Positions 11,156-22,319 of a stretch of DNA of 64,000 nucleotides are shown here, one piece after another. The first letter of the stretch is position 1. The number at the start of each line of letters is the position of its first letter. Under the pieces are notes generated by a model, which was not told the origin of the DNA, searched no databases, and was given only the letters and a program-made list of their open reading frames with translations. The position numbers were made by a program, and so were the translations under genes. Origin of the DNA: Argentina anserina (lineage: Eukaryota > Streptophyta > Magnoliopsida > Rosales > Rosaceae); contig NC_065873.1 in the NCBI RefSeq assembly GCF_933775445.1, positions 29,760,001 through 29,824,000 on the forward strand, read 5' to 3'.

Positions 11156-12570
11156 ATAATGTTCTGAAAGAAGAAGAGATTGCCAAACTTCAAGAGGATG
11201 CTATCACCGAAGACACTTCGGTACTCTCTATATCACAAGTTCACAACCAGCGGCGTGTTTCGTCTTAACTCAATACAACTGGAACGTGATCAATCTAAAC
11301 GACGACTGGTTCACCGACGAAGACAGAACCCGGCAGAAGGCCGGTCTGTTGGAGAAGCCTGTCGTTCAATCTAATGCTAAACCCAGAGGATCTGCGGGAT
11401 TTGTTTCGATGATTACAACTATGGATCGATGTATTACGCTGCGTGCGGCCATCCTTTCTGTGGAGACTGCTGGAGAGGTTACGTCGGCACAGCGATCAAG
11501 GATGGTGCCCCGTACGTGCTTGATGCTGAGGTGTCCCGAACCGAAGTGTAGGGCGTCGGTTTGCTCCGACTTGATCTCGGTCCTGATGTCGAAACAGTAG
11601 TTCGAGAAGTACTGGCACTACCTGTTGAAATCCTATGTCGAACAGGAGACCAAGATCAAGTGGTGTCCTGCTCCGGATTATAAGTACGCTGTTAAGTTTA
11701 ATAGGTATGAGACCAAAAACTATGATGTTTCGTGTCTATGTTCGTACAGCTATTGCTGGAATTGTACGGAGGAGAGTCACCGTCCGGTGGACTGTGAGAC
11801 GGTGAGGAAGTGGACGATGAAGAACAAGGACGACTCGCAAAATGCGTCGTGGATATTGTCCAACACCAAGCCGTGTCCAAAGTGCAAGAAAGCAATTCAG
11901 AAGAACGAAGGGTGTCATCATATGATTTGCAGAGCTCCTTGTAAGTATGAGTTCTGTTGGTATTGCCTTGCGAAATTCAATGACTACACAACTAGATGTT
12001 GCAATGGGTTCGATGCGTATACAGCGGGAAATCGTGGTCAGCTCAAGGAGTTGGAGCTGGAACCGGGACAGAAGAAGGTGAAGGAGTATTTAGATAGGTA
12101 TCTTCATTATTTCGAGCGATGGGCAAACAATAAGTCTTCGAAGGAAAAGGCTGTCGAGTCATTGAACGAGGTGCCAAACAAGCACATTAAGGAGCTAGTT
12201 AATAGGAAACAGCAGTATCTGACTGAGCTTGAACTCAGTTTCGTCATAGAGGCATGGCAACAGATAATTGAATGTAGGCAGGTGCTGCGGTGGAGTTATG
12301 TTTATGGCTACTACATGCCTGAGGATAATAAGAAGCCCGAGCTGTTTGAAGAGATGCAAGGTCATGCAGAGTTCAGCCTCGAGAGGCTTCACAAATGCGC
12401 CTGAATTGCAACCATTTCTTGATTCTGAGGAAGAACTAAAGGATGATTTCCATAAATTTCGCGTAAAACTTGAAACATTGACCAGGGCCACTAAAGATTA
12501 TTTCAAGAAGCTGGTTACAGCCCTGGAGCAAGGCCTATTGGAGATGGATGCATCGTCAGGTTCTTACTAG
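11156..12570 (+). pseudogene. Decayed tandem copy of the ARIADNE-type RBR ligase
   Basis: The region aligns along its whole length with the RBR gene about 0.4 kb upstream: LKEEEIAKLQED, DDWFTDEDRTRQKAGLLEKP, CLMLRCPEPKC, IKWCPAPDYKYAV, TKPCPKCKKAIQKNEGCHHM, QIIECRQVLRW, GHAEFSLERLH. It is broken in several places: a frame change near 11240-11290, loss of frame across RING1 (11390-11510), an in-frame TAG at 11598-11600, and a further frame change near 12400 within the Ariadne domain. The longest intact piece is 11625-12404 (259 residues; IBR, RING2 and Ariadne helices). The IBR has also lost a cysteine (CPAPDY for CPAPNC), and RING2 lacks its histidine ligand. No C-terminal zinc finger is seen. 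The original start codon is not evident. Confidence 0.85.
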
Positions 12571-13040
12571 GTTATCTGTGTTCATACAATACAATTCACT
12601 GCTGGATAGAACAACATGACTCTCTCTGTATCACTTGCAATCTTGCTTGGCTTCTCTATAAAATATCTAATGAAAATATGATGTTCATACAATACAATTC
12701 ATGTCATACTTGATATTTATTTCAGAATTAAACAACACAATCTTCTGTCTGAGATACATGAACTTTTATTAGAACTCTAAAACTGAATTACAACCGTACA
12801 TCCCTAATAAAAGAATTGGAAGAGACAACTAAGAGAACCTATAGGTTTTGAGACAATCCTCTTCCCTTTCTGTGTATGTTACGATTCATGTGTTGTGTGT
12901 TTCATAATACTCGTGTGTGTGACTGTGTATATCAGTATCAGTAGTAGTACTACAAAAAGAATGGGTTATTAATAAATGAATGAATCTTTGGTTGTGCACT
13001 TGATTTTGAGGTGGGAAACTCATGCGGACTTGATTGTTGA
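12571..13040. other. Intergenic, no gene seen
   Basis: AT-rich sequence between the RBR pseudogene and the end of the convergent UPF0114 gene. It probably includes the 3' UTR of the latter. Nothing else is recognised. Confidence 0.5.
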
Positions 13041-14352
13041 TCAGTTAGCAGTGGTAGCTGAATAATCAAGTCTTGAAAGAATCAAGATACAAGCAGAGGA
13101 AACAAGCACAGCTCCGGCAAAACACGCAAGGTCCAACGGTGTGACAAGAGGGATACTGTTAAACTTCTCCAATAGTCCCACTTGAAGTATCATCACCACT
13201 GCATGCCCAATTTTAGATTTTGCTTGCGAAACTGATTTCATATCAACCCAGGCTGGAGGTGACTGTAATTATTAACAGCAGCATAGAGTTTAGAGTCAGT
13301 TATGTATGTCAGCATATGTTAAAAAGTGGTGAGAGGTACCTACCTTCATATAGAAGAGCCCAAACAAATTTGACTCAGTGAATCGCGGTCCTTTATTATC
13401 CACCGCCTTTGATCCCATGAACATGGCATACATCCCCACCCCAAAAATAAGCATGGCTGTTCCTACTAGGAACATATCTGTAGAATCAAGGAATCAAAGT
13501 GTTATAAATGGTGTACTTGTCTTACAACTTCTTAATCTGGTATAATATGAGAGATATGTACAGAAAGCTAGAGCAGCAGTTACCTATTGCTTCAATAAGC
13601 AGGTGCACCATATGTCCTTGATCTGTTTTGTGAGACAAGGCATGAAAATACTGGAAATATGACTCTAGAACAATAAAGCAACCCTGCATTTTACACAAGG
13701 ATGATGTATGTCAGTTAACTGCAGAACAAGACCTTGTTATGATTACTTGAAAGAGCAACTAAACTCGAACAAATTGGAAAGAAAATGTCTACCTCGACAA
13801 AGCACAATACTGAACCAAGTAAGGATCCTGCAACAGCAAGTAGTGTAAAGAACCGGCAGTCAATTATGCCCTGCACATTACAAGTAATGATCATAAACCA
13901 TCCCATTCCAGCTAAACACAAAGTCACCACATGATAGAACCCTTTTTTACAAATGGAAAGAGATAAAGAAGCTGAGAGGATTTAGTACTCACCTTCTCAA
14001 TGAACATCTGGACTTGCATCTTCATAGATTTTCGCTTGAGAGCCGTTCTTAGTAGAATGAGCATAGAACGATGCGTCTTTGTAACCAAGGTAGCCAAATG
14101 TACAACTCCCTCATTCACTTGCGGTTTTGATGTGGTAAGCGTCTCGGTCTCGGAAGAAGCCACTGAAGCCTTAACAATCGCCATCTGTTTCCGCTCATTT
14201 ACAGTACCAAGTCTTTGCTCTCCACTCATCAACCCGGCGTCCTTGCTCAGATACCTAACAATTGTTGGTGGTGAAGAAGACGAAGAAGAAGAGGCAGAGG
14301 AGGAATGAATGGTCATAGGCTTAAACGTGCGCAATAATCTAGTGGTTGCCAT
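13041..14352 (-). CDS. UPF0114 / YqhA-family membrane protein, organelle-targeted type
   Basis: Five exons join to 297 residues: 14352-13993, 13870-13793, 13683-13584, 13477-13344 and 13262-13041, all with GT-AG introns and continuous frame. The product matches the plant members of UPF0114 (bacterial YqhA), integral membrane proteins of unknown biochemical role. Hydrophobic spans are visible in exon 2 (FFTLLAVAGSLLGSVLCF), exon 4 (MFLVGTAMLIFGVGMYAMF) and exon 5 (LDLACFAGAVLVSSACILIL). The conserved family block around GSKAVDNKGPRF and SPPAWVDMKS is present. The Ser/Thr-rich first 60 residues with scattered basic residues look like a transit peptide, so a plastid or mitochondrial location is likely. 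An in-frame ATG at 14418 would add 22 residues; I prefer 14352 because MATTRLLRTF resembles a normal transit-peptide start. Confidence 0.85.
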
Positions 14353-14418
14353 TGTTAGCTGCCCTTTCCCTTTGAGACTAAAACGAAGTACTTGGCTTGG
14401 AGGCTTTTTATATAACAT

Positions 14419-16530
14419 GGCGGGGGGTGGTGGCTAAAGCGAAGATTCGCAGCATATTAGGAGCATTATCTGGTTTTGTCTAGACATGAGGCTTTTCTTG
14501 TAGAGGTTGGTTTTGAGTTTGAAATGTTCCCTGAAAGTGAACGTACCAAAATCAAACCTCATGAATCTTCACAAGGTGTCCTGCTTATGGTTTTCAACCA
14601 ATTTGAGCTCGAAAATTATGAACCGTGTGTTTCGGAAGGAAGTACTGTATGACTTTTCCCTCACAGCATGGAAAACACATGTCATTTACTTCATTTAATC
14701 ATTTTGTTTGGAAATAGGGAAGCTCTTTGGGCTTTTGTGGATGGAAGGAACGTAGTCATGATTGGGCTTTTGGCTTTATGTGAGGCGTAGTCGTTGTTCT
14801 ACTATTGCGTGGAGTAAGAGCTTTGAACTACAACATAGCTGGAGTCTAGATTCAATTTCTTTCTACTGTGAAACACAAGCCAACGGTTAACAACAAAAAG
14901 AATGCTCTGACGACTAATATATGGGTTACGTTGCAAGCTCATACCAGACAAAATGCAAGTCTCACAGTTCTACCCTCCCATGTTAGATCCAAACTACAAA
15001 AGCTCAAATGAGCCTACATTTTTTCTCTTTACCTTCTGCAGAACTTACTTTCACAAATGGAAACTCGTACATCATTCTAGAATGGCCGACAGATAGTTAA
15101 CAAGGTTAGATAGACCAAAAACAAAATATGTGCGCAAAAATCAACTTCAACCTGGATCTTAGCACCAGCTACCCTAATGCTTGGTAAAGCACACCAACCG
15201 TGTTCTGTGGATTGATGTGAGGGGCAACAGTGAAGCATGTCTCCATGAATTTAACACATGAAATGCAGTTAAAGGGTGCAAATGTAACTATTCCCATCTC
15301 AAAGTAATTCAGTAATTCCTGTCCAGTAACATGCTAACATAAGACGCACACTAGCAATTTAACATACAGAACAGTATGCAATTGTAGCGGTGGAAAGGCA
15401 AAGAAAGAACACAGATCAAGGTCAAATAAGCATTGTACATGGACAAGTAAGAGACCACTCGCATACACGTTCCTAGGAATCAATCACCACTTAGATAGAA
15501 AGGAGGAACATACAAAGCCAAAATGAGCCTGAAAGTCTTGAACATAGTTAGGGCCCCTTCTGTATCACCAGGTTCATGCCCCCTACCCTAAGAGAGAATT
15601 ATCTCTGCAATAACTACAATAGAAATAAGATTACCATTTTGCATAGCATCCTGACTTGACGTACTGGAAATCATATCGCCAGTATTCTCTAACTAAAACA
15701 GAAATAACAGTCGAGCGTCAAATGAAGCAATAAACCATGAAATCCCAATCACCAGCATGGTGGTAAAAGCCTATTTAATTCTATAAAAAAAATAAGTCTT
15801 GATTATGGTCACTACTTTAACACAGCACCATCAAACCAATATAGAAGAGATTCTACGGTGCATTAACACACCAAAACCATAAGGAAAATCATAATCAAAG
15901 AGTTTCAGTTGCTAACTTGATCAGATTCACAAGCAATGCATACAGTTCTAAACTCTCCGGATTAAATTAAGTAGTGGTACCGAGTAATCCCATACTATAA
16001 AGGGGGGGGAAACAACTCATAAGCATAAAGTCATAAAACTACCAAAATTGGATGCAAAACCTGTTTAAACTCAATCAACTGGAAACTTGAACAAAGAAAG
16101 TAACCAGATAAATGAAATAAACAGTAAAAGAGATCAGAGTGCTACAATGTGGCTCAAAAAGTGCTTGGGAGCTCAGCAGAGAGAATCCCTCAGTACTTAA
16201 GAGTCTTGATTCATCATCACAGACATCACTGCCACACTCTATTTCGTAACTCAGTAACATGTATGTGATAAGAAGTTAAGCACCATCCCAATTAAGACGC
16301 ACCAGTACATGATCAATATTTGAGGCTTTTTACTGCAACATGAATGACCAAAAGAAACTCAACTGAACTACTTGCACATACCTAAGACTAAAAGAACCCA
16401 ACTGAACTACAGAGAATCATAGACTATGAAAACATAAACTCCAGTTCAACTACAAAAGTAATCTCACAATAAGCTTCAACAATTAAAGTACAAAACTTTA
16501 TTTCATGACATGATAAAACATTACCGCTAA
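14419..16530. other. 2.1 kb intergenic region, no gene seen
   Basis: AT-rich, non-repetitive sequence between two minus-strand genes. The right part may be the long 3' UTR of the COA5 gene. Short open frames on both strands show no conserved motif. A 25-codon frame at 15169-15246 (-) was noticed but cannot be supported. Confidence 0.4.
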
Positions 16531-16770
16531 TCAATAGCCTTTGTTGCCCCGAATCCGATTCCTCATGTCAACCTGGCCTCTCTTGCAATTGAAATATGTT
16601 TCCCTAAGACCAATGCACTCGCTTGATATTGATGGGCTCTTCTCCCCGGCACATTCCCTGACCGGTCGCTTCTCAACCTTAACGCAATCACACTCACTCA
16701 GACACTTCACTAACTCATCTGCCAGCCCACTGCAAGACTTGGCCTCTTTTTTTTCGCACTTTCGCCTCCC
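16531..16770 (-). CDS. COA5: Cytochrome c oxidase assembly factor 5 (PET191-like)
   Basis: COA5/PET191 is a small twin CX9C protein of the mitochondrial intermembrane space needed to assemble respiratory complex IV. The exon encodes the entire conserved protein: KSCSGLADELVKCLSECDC, then RECAGEKSPSISSECIGLRE, and the invariant plant C-terminus FNCKRGQVDMRNRIRGNKGY followed by TGA. The cysteine spacing fits the CX9C fold (C-x10-C before, C-x9-C after, as in the family). A splice acceptor (AAATTTTCAG) precedes 16770, and a likely donor (TTTGTGAGTAAG on the minus strand) ends an upstream, probably 5' UTR, exon near 16863. The oddity is the start: the usual protein begins Met-Ser-Lys-Ser-Cys, but here the matching codons are Glu-Ala-Lys-Ser-Cys after an A8 run, and no in-frame ATG is found upstream. 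Confidence 0.82.
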   Translation of the reverse strand, partial: GRRKCEKKEAKSCSGLADELVKCLSECDCVKVEKRPVRECAGEKSPSISSECIGLRETYFNCKRGQVDMRNRIRGNKGY

Positions 16771-17390
16771 CTGAAATTTTCAGTCCCTTAGAAATCAAAT
16801 CCTCCACCGACAACTAAAAGAACATAAACCCAGATAAGTAGAGTCGAAAAGAGTCTTACTCACAAACTGGAAACTTGGGTATCGAAGAAGAGAGAGCTCC
16901 ACCGATGTTTACTCAGTTTTTTTCTTTCTTTTTTCTTAATGAGAAAATTTTGTGCATACTGCATAGATAGTTCAGTAGTTTAGGGCCCAAAACAACTGCC
17001 CACCAGGCATTAGCCGCTTATCACAGTGCCATTTTCGTTCTCACCTCACATTCGTCAAGATTTTTCTCACCTTCTCTCACTTTTCACCATTCTTCTTCTA
17101 AACGCCGGCGACCTTCTCATGGCTCCGGGAGCTGTAGCTGGATTATCTGTCTGAATTCGGTGACCTTAATTATTATTGGCCTCAAGTTATATTAACTAGA
17201 CGCTCACGCAACATTTCTCCTTATACTGTAGCATCATTTCTCTTGATAACAGGCTAATTAGACATTTAGACCAGACCAACAACTCAACAATTCCCCAACG
17301 ACATTAGAGAATTTATCAAAACTTTGATTGTACACGATCCTAAACGAGCAAAGAAACAAAAGTTGGAATATACATGATCCCATACATATA
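16771..17390. other. Intergenic, COA5 leader and 3' flank of the next gene
   Basis: Holds the inferred 5' UTR exon and intron of COA5 (about 16771-16915) and then the 3' UTR of the minus-strand membrane-protein gene that ends at 17391. No other coding sequence is seen. Confidence 0.4.
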
Positions 17391-19242
17391 TCAGTACTTC
17401 TCTGCTACAGGTCTGGAAGGAAACAGCCTCATGAGAAATGTCACCAGAGACCACAGGCACACCAAGCAAAGGGTTCCAACAGTGACCTCCATCGCAAATA
17501 ATGCACCGCTTTTCTCCAGAAGTTCTGGGGATGTAGGCAGACCGTCCATTGCATACATCAATTTCTTGATAAAGTAATCAGCTTTTGTCAACTGGTATAG
17601 TCTGTAAACCTAAGCATAGGTAAAAATATACCAGCTTAGTAAATAATTATTTCAAACATATCAAAGCCTGGCATTCACATGTAATTGTACACCTACCTCA
17701 AAGATAATAGGAATAAGAGGCCAACAAGACGATCCTCGCTTGTCAAGAACCTTCTCAAATAAAAGCTGAGCGGCACAACCAACTAGAAAGGGAGCAACAG
17801 CAACCAAGCCTGGCAAGCCAAGCACTGGCCAGGTTATGTAAACTGCAACCAGAGGTGCAACCACCTTGAAGCCCGCTGTGAAGAAAGCGGATGTCAAGTA
17901 TCCTCTTAGGCCGGTAATGAGACCCCATCTCTTTGTACTGAACTGTAGGTATGGCCTCTGAACATGGTCGGTGACAAGTAAAAATGTTGCAAGTCCCACA
18001 TAAAATACAGCATCTGATGCTAATGAAGTTGCGATTTCTGCATTGCAAGAGCAATAATTAGAGGGGTGTGTTACTTTCTAGTCCACTGATTCAGATATAA
18101 ACATTATAAGTACTAATACAGGGAATGAAACAAAAACATTAATTGATTGAAACACTAGATATTCAAAAGAAGAACACATCACTTCTGAGCATAAACACAC
18201 AATTGAAGTTGTCTGCAAAAGCTCAATCTGACTTTCATAAAGTTTTGATTATATACAACTATCAGGTGAGACCAGCTACAGAAAAACAATCTCTCATCTA
18301 TTGAATGAACAGAGAAACATATAGCAATAACAACATGACATAGCTGGCAACATAAAACACCAGGTTGTATCACAAATCCACTGTACCAGTTTATAAAACC
18401 ACCTTAAACTATATTTTAACTACTGGCATGTGTTTCATGTATCTCAAACCAGAAGTTGAACACAAATGGAGAGTATGCGATATCAAATGTTAATAACATT
18501 AATGTAAGAACTTAGTCCAACAAGTACCTACGAGAACCTCGTTCTGCAAGTAAGCTTCAATGGCATTGCCAATGAAGAACTGCGGGAATACAAACGAGGC
18601 AATCAACGCAACAGGGGCTAAGAACCAAAGAAACGACCCCTTCTCCTCATCAAACGGTGCCGAAAGCAAGTTCCCTTCCTCCACTGACTGGTGTGTCAAC
18701 CCACAAAACGAAATCGAACCCGACTTGCCACGAAAAGGCTCTACCCCATCACTTGCCTTACTAAGTACCTCAGACTCTTTCTCTCTTGAAAACTCCAAGT
18801 TCCCATTTAGACTAGGGTTAGAAGCACACATTATAGCTCCCTTGTTCAAGCAAAGCATTGAGGACTTCTTCACAGACATGTTCAATCCTGGCACCAAATA
18901 AGCTGAAACATATTCCTCTAGTAGTTAAAACAACAAACCCAAAATTAAGATTAAACCTCTAGCTATCTGAAGACAAATGAAAATTTTACAGCTAAAACTG
19001 CAACTGAGCTGAGGAAGACTTACATTTGGAGGAAATTCTAGTACGGAGCCGCCCACCGTAAGTTGCTGTAACCTTAAACACAATAGAATTGAGGGATTAA
19101 AAATCGAGCTGAGATCGAAAAAATGAGAAACCATTTCAAAATTGAAATGTAATTAACTTACAGTTTGGGTGGGGGATAAACGGTTACTGGATGAAGTGGA
19201 ATTTGAGGAGGGAATCCCAAGACAAACAGATTGGAGCTCCAT
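17391..19242 (-). CDS. Plastid-type multispanning membrane protein of unknown function
   Basis: Five exons join without frame breaks to 354 residues: 19242-19162, 19072-19024, 18902-18528, 18037-17697 and 17609-17391. The N-terminus (MELQSVCLGIPSSNSTSSSN) is Ser/Thr-rich and acid-poor, like a chloroplast transit peptide. Hydrophobic segments include FLWFLAPVALIASFVFPQFF, AVFYVGLATFLLV, VVAPLVAVYITWPVLGLPGL and VTVGTLCLVCLWSLVTFLM, so at least four to five membrane spans are likely. The middle of exon 3 (SREKESEVLSKASDGVEPFRGK) is a polar loop. I do not recognise a named family; it resembles conserved plant proteins known only as chloroplast or transmembrane proteins. The start was chosen because exon 1 joins in phase through a clean donor. 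The role is unknown, but the gene model is well supported by splice phases. Confidence 0.75.
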
Positions 19243-20741
19243 TTTCTGGGATTTATTAGGGTTTAAGCAATGTGTCTCTGGTTTCTTCTTTTGTTTAAAT
19301 CGGCTTAAACCCTCATTGACGAGCTGGAAATGACTTTTGGGGTTTCATGGGTTCGAGCCGAAAAGCCCAATTTAAATGGAATTTGTGCTGATCCAATCTG
19401 GGCCGGTATAACCTAGGCAAAGCACATATATGCTAGTGAGCCAGTCCATACTGTTGGAGTAAGAAGCTCCGAGCTTACTAATTTTTGTAGATTTTGAGTT
19501 TTACTTCTCTATTCTCTATGATAAAGTATATGGGAACTTTTGGAGATAGATTTATGACCCAAAAAAAGGCCTACACGTTTTGTCACTAAGCTTGAAGCTA
19601 GTATTAGTATTGGTCACTAAATTTGGAACTAGTTTTAGTATTGAAGATTAGGATGTTAAGATAATCACGTAATTCCATTTCTTATATCGTAGAATAGAGA
19701 TGAACGAGAGATGTGGGTCTATATATGGCTACAAGCCAAGACTGATAGTGATTGTATATTATCCTGAAATAAAATGACTATATCAACCTCACATTGGAAA
19801 ATATGCATCTTCACCTTGGAAATATATTTGTCCAACCCCACGTCCCAAGGCCTACAATCCCAGCAAAAAAAAATGTGTTACACTAAATGCATGAAATGAA
19901 TTATTAGTCCACATCAAACTCTATAAGATTCAGATTTTGTGCACTCCTGGGTATACTTCCAGTTCCATTTCCCAACCGGCCAAAATTAGTCAAAGCCAAG
20001 TGAAAAACGGTAAACGAGAATCACGTGCTTTGTGCGTGCCATCTGGCCGGCAATGAAATAGGAGTGGCCGGAAGTAAGAAGCATTTTTGACCCAAAATTA
20101 GGCCTCAGCCGCTTTAGACTATCAAACAAAACGTCCCTTTAAATATCCGAGATCAACTGTCCTCCGCCCGCGTTCTGGGCTCACCTCACGACCCACGTGC
20201 TATATTCCCAGACAAGGCCCAACCTACTAACGTGTAATTTTACCTTTCAATATTATTGATTGAACTCGAAACTAAGATCATAACATGACACCTTACTGAC
20301 CTTAGTCCTTCTTAATCTATTTTAAAAGGGCCCCCTATTTTAATCGCTGGGCAAGTTTATATAATTTAAGTCGTTCAACTATAATTGTTTATTAATTCTT
20401 CGATGGCTAGCTTAACTATTTAATTTGCCTATTTCGAAATTGGAACGTGGGCTGAGTCCGCTGCCATTCTAAAAAAATGCACACCTTTCACGACCTTAAA
20501 TTTCATCTCTAAAAAACTTGTGGTCTTTTCCCCATGCCCTACCGTATTCCCACTCACCTTCCTCTGCTGCCATGTCCACCATGTATCTGACTATAAATAA
20601 AGCTTCCTCCGCTTCATCTTCATCATCGTCAACATTCAATAATCAACCCACCTCGTTCCTTCTTTACTTTCTTCCTCTCTTGATATTTCTCAACTCATTT
20701 CTCACTAACAAACGAGAACAACTAGTCAAAGCCACCTGCAA
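19243..20741. other. Shared upstream region, membrane-protein gene and AOS
   Basis: 1.5 kb between divergent genes. It contains the allene oxide synthase promoter in its right half (see the next entry) and no open frame worth calling. Confidence 0.5.
20022..20741 (+). promoter_or_regulatory. Allene oxide synthase promoter with two G-boxes and TATA box
   Basis: Two CACGTG G-boxes lie at 20022-20027 and 20194-20199, and a TATA box (TATAAATA) at 20592-20599, about 140 bases before the AOS start codon. MYC2-type bHLH factors bind G-boxes in jasmonate-responsive promoters, and AOS is jasmonate- and wound-inducible in several plants. Positive feedback through these sites is therefore plausible but inferred. 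The leader after the TATA box is rich in CT and CA. Confidence 0.6.
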
Positions 20742-22319
20742 ATGGCTGCTACTTCCTCATTAGCTTTTCCTTCTCTGCAACTACAGTTCCAAACTCCACG
20801 CAGGTCGTCTACTTCTACTCGCCGACTTTCCTTCCGTCCGATCTGCGCCTCTGTCTCGGAGAAGTCATCATCTTCATCCTCCTCCATCTCATCACAACCC
20901 GCAGACACAACCGAGCTTCCCCTGAGGAAAATCCCCGGGGACTATGGTCTCCCTTTTGTTGGTCCCCTCAAGGATCGCCAGGACTACTTCTACAACCAAG
21001 GCAGGGATGAGTTCTTCAAGTCCCGAATCCTGAAGCACCAGTCCACTGTGTTCCGAGTCAACATGCCACCTGGTCCCTTCATCACCACCAAATCCCAGGT
21101 CATCGTTTTGCTCGATGGCAAGAGCTTCCCTGTCCTCTTTGACACTTCCAAGGTCGAAAAGAAAGACGTCTTCACCGGCACCTACATGCCCTCATTGGAG
21201 CTCACTGGCGGTTATAGAATACTCTCATACCTCGACCCCTCGGAGCCGAAGCACGACAAGCTCAAGCGTTTAATGTTCTATCTCCTAAAGTCTGGTATTA
21301 AGTCTGTGATTCCTGAGTTCCACTCATGCTACTCCGAGTTTTTCGAAACTCTGGAAACCAAGCTCGCGGATAAAGGTAGAGCCAGCTTTAACGAGGCCAA
21401 CGATCAAGCAGCTTTCAATTTCTTGGCTCGATCATTGTACGGAGCTAATCCGGCAGAGACTCAACTCGGCACCGACGGTCCAAAATTGGTTCAGAAATGG
21501 GTTTTGTTCCAACTGAGTCCAATTCTATCTCTTGGTCTACCAAAGTTCATTGAAGATCCTGTGTTTCACACCTTCCCTCTTCCACCATTTCTGGTCAAGA
21601 AAGACTACCAGAGACTGTACGACTTCTTCTACCAGTCATCCGGTCACGTGCTCGACGAGGCTGAGAGGCTGGGAGTCTCCAGAGACGAAGCGTGTCACAA
21701 TCTGCTATTCGCCACGTGTTTCAACTCATTCGGAGGCATGAAGCTCTTCTTTCCAAGCATGCTCAAGTGGATCGGCCGTTCCGGAGCTAAACTGCACAGT
21801 GAACTAGCACAGGAGATCCGCTCTGCCGTCAGATCCAACGGCGGGAAGATCACCATGTCTGCATTGGAGCAAATGCCGCTGATGAAGTCTGTGGTTTACG
21901 AAGCTTTCAGGATCGAGCCACCGGTTCCTCTACAGTACGGTAGGGCAAAGACTGACCTAGTTATTGAGAGCCACGATGCGGCGTTTAAGGTTAAGGAAGG
22001 CGAGCTCTTATTCGGGTTCCAACCGTTTGCTACCAAGGACCCCAAAATCTTCAAAAACGCGGCGGAGTTTGTGCCGGACCGGTTTGTCGGTGAGGAAGGG
22101 GAGAAGTTGTTACAATATGTGCTCTGGTCTAACGGTCCGGAGACGGAGGCCCCGACCGTCGGAAACAAACAGTGCGCCGGAAAAGACTTCGTCATGCTGG
22201 CATCGAGGCTGTTGGTGGTGGAGTTCTTTCTCCGATATGATTCGTTCGAGATTGAAGTTGCTGCTTCGCCTTTAGGAGCTGCCATTACTATGACCTCGCT
22301 GAAAAGAGCTAGCTTTTGA
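20742..22319 (+). CDS. AOS: Allene oxide synthase, chloroplastic (CYP74A)
   Basis: AOS converts 13-hydroperoxy-octadecatrienoic acid to the unstable allene oxide 12,13-EOT in the plastid, the committed step to jasmonates. It needs neither oxygen nor a reductase. The intronless 525-residue frame begins with a Ser-rich transit peptide (about 1-55), then the CYP74 N-block (LPLRKIPGDYGLPFVGPLKD) and FRVNMPPGPF. The I-helix region reads FATCFNSFGG, with Asn where ordinary P450s have the oxygen-activating Thr, as is typical of CYP74. The ExxR motif is in YEAFRIEPPVP, and the heme-binding loop is GNKQCAGKDF with the CYP74-type insertion before it. Length and absence of introns are usual for plant AOS. 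All key residues seem intact. Hydroperoxide lyase (CYP74B) is the main alternative, but the N-block favours CYP74A. Confidence 0.95.
   Translation: MAATSSLAFPSLQLQFQTPRRSSTSTRRLSFRPICASVSEKSSSSSSSISSQPADTTELPLRKIPGDYGLPFVGPLKDRQDYFYNQGRDEFFKSRILKHQSTVFRVNMPPGPFITTKSQVIVLLDGKSFPVLFDTSKVEKKDVFTGTYMPSLELTGGYRILSYLDPSEPKHDKLKRLMFYLLKSGIKSVIPEFHSCYSEFFETLETKLADKGRASFNEANDQAAFNFLARSLYGANPAETQLGTDGPKLVQKWVLFQLSPILSLGLPKFIEDPVFHTFPLPPFLVKKDYQRLYDFFYQSSGHVLDEAERLGVSRDEACHNLLFATCFNSFGGMKLFFPSMLKWIGRSGAKLHSELAQEIRSAVRSNGGKITMSALEQMPLMKSVVYEAFRIEPPVPLQYGRAKTDLVIESHDAAFKVKEGELLFGFQPFATKDPKIFKNAAEFVPDRFVGEEGEKLLQYVLWSNGPETEAPTVGNKQCAGKDFVMLASRLLVVEFFLRYDSFEIEVAASPLGAAITMTSLKRASF

Noticed and set aside
15169..15246. 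25-codon minus-strand frame with balanced composition
   Set aside because: Too short, no known family and no splice or promoter context; probably chance or 3' UTR.
21896..22285. 129-codon minus-strand frame inside AOS
   Set aside because: Shadow of the AOS coding frame.
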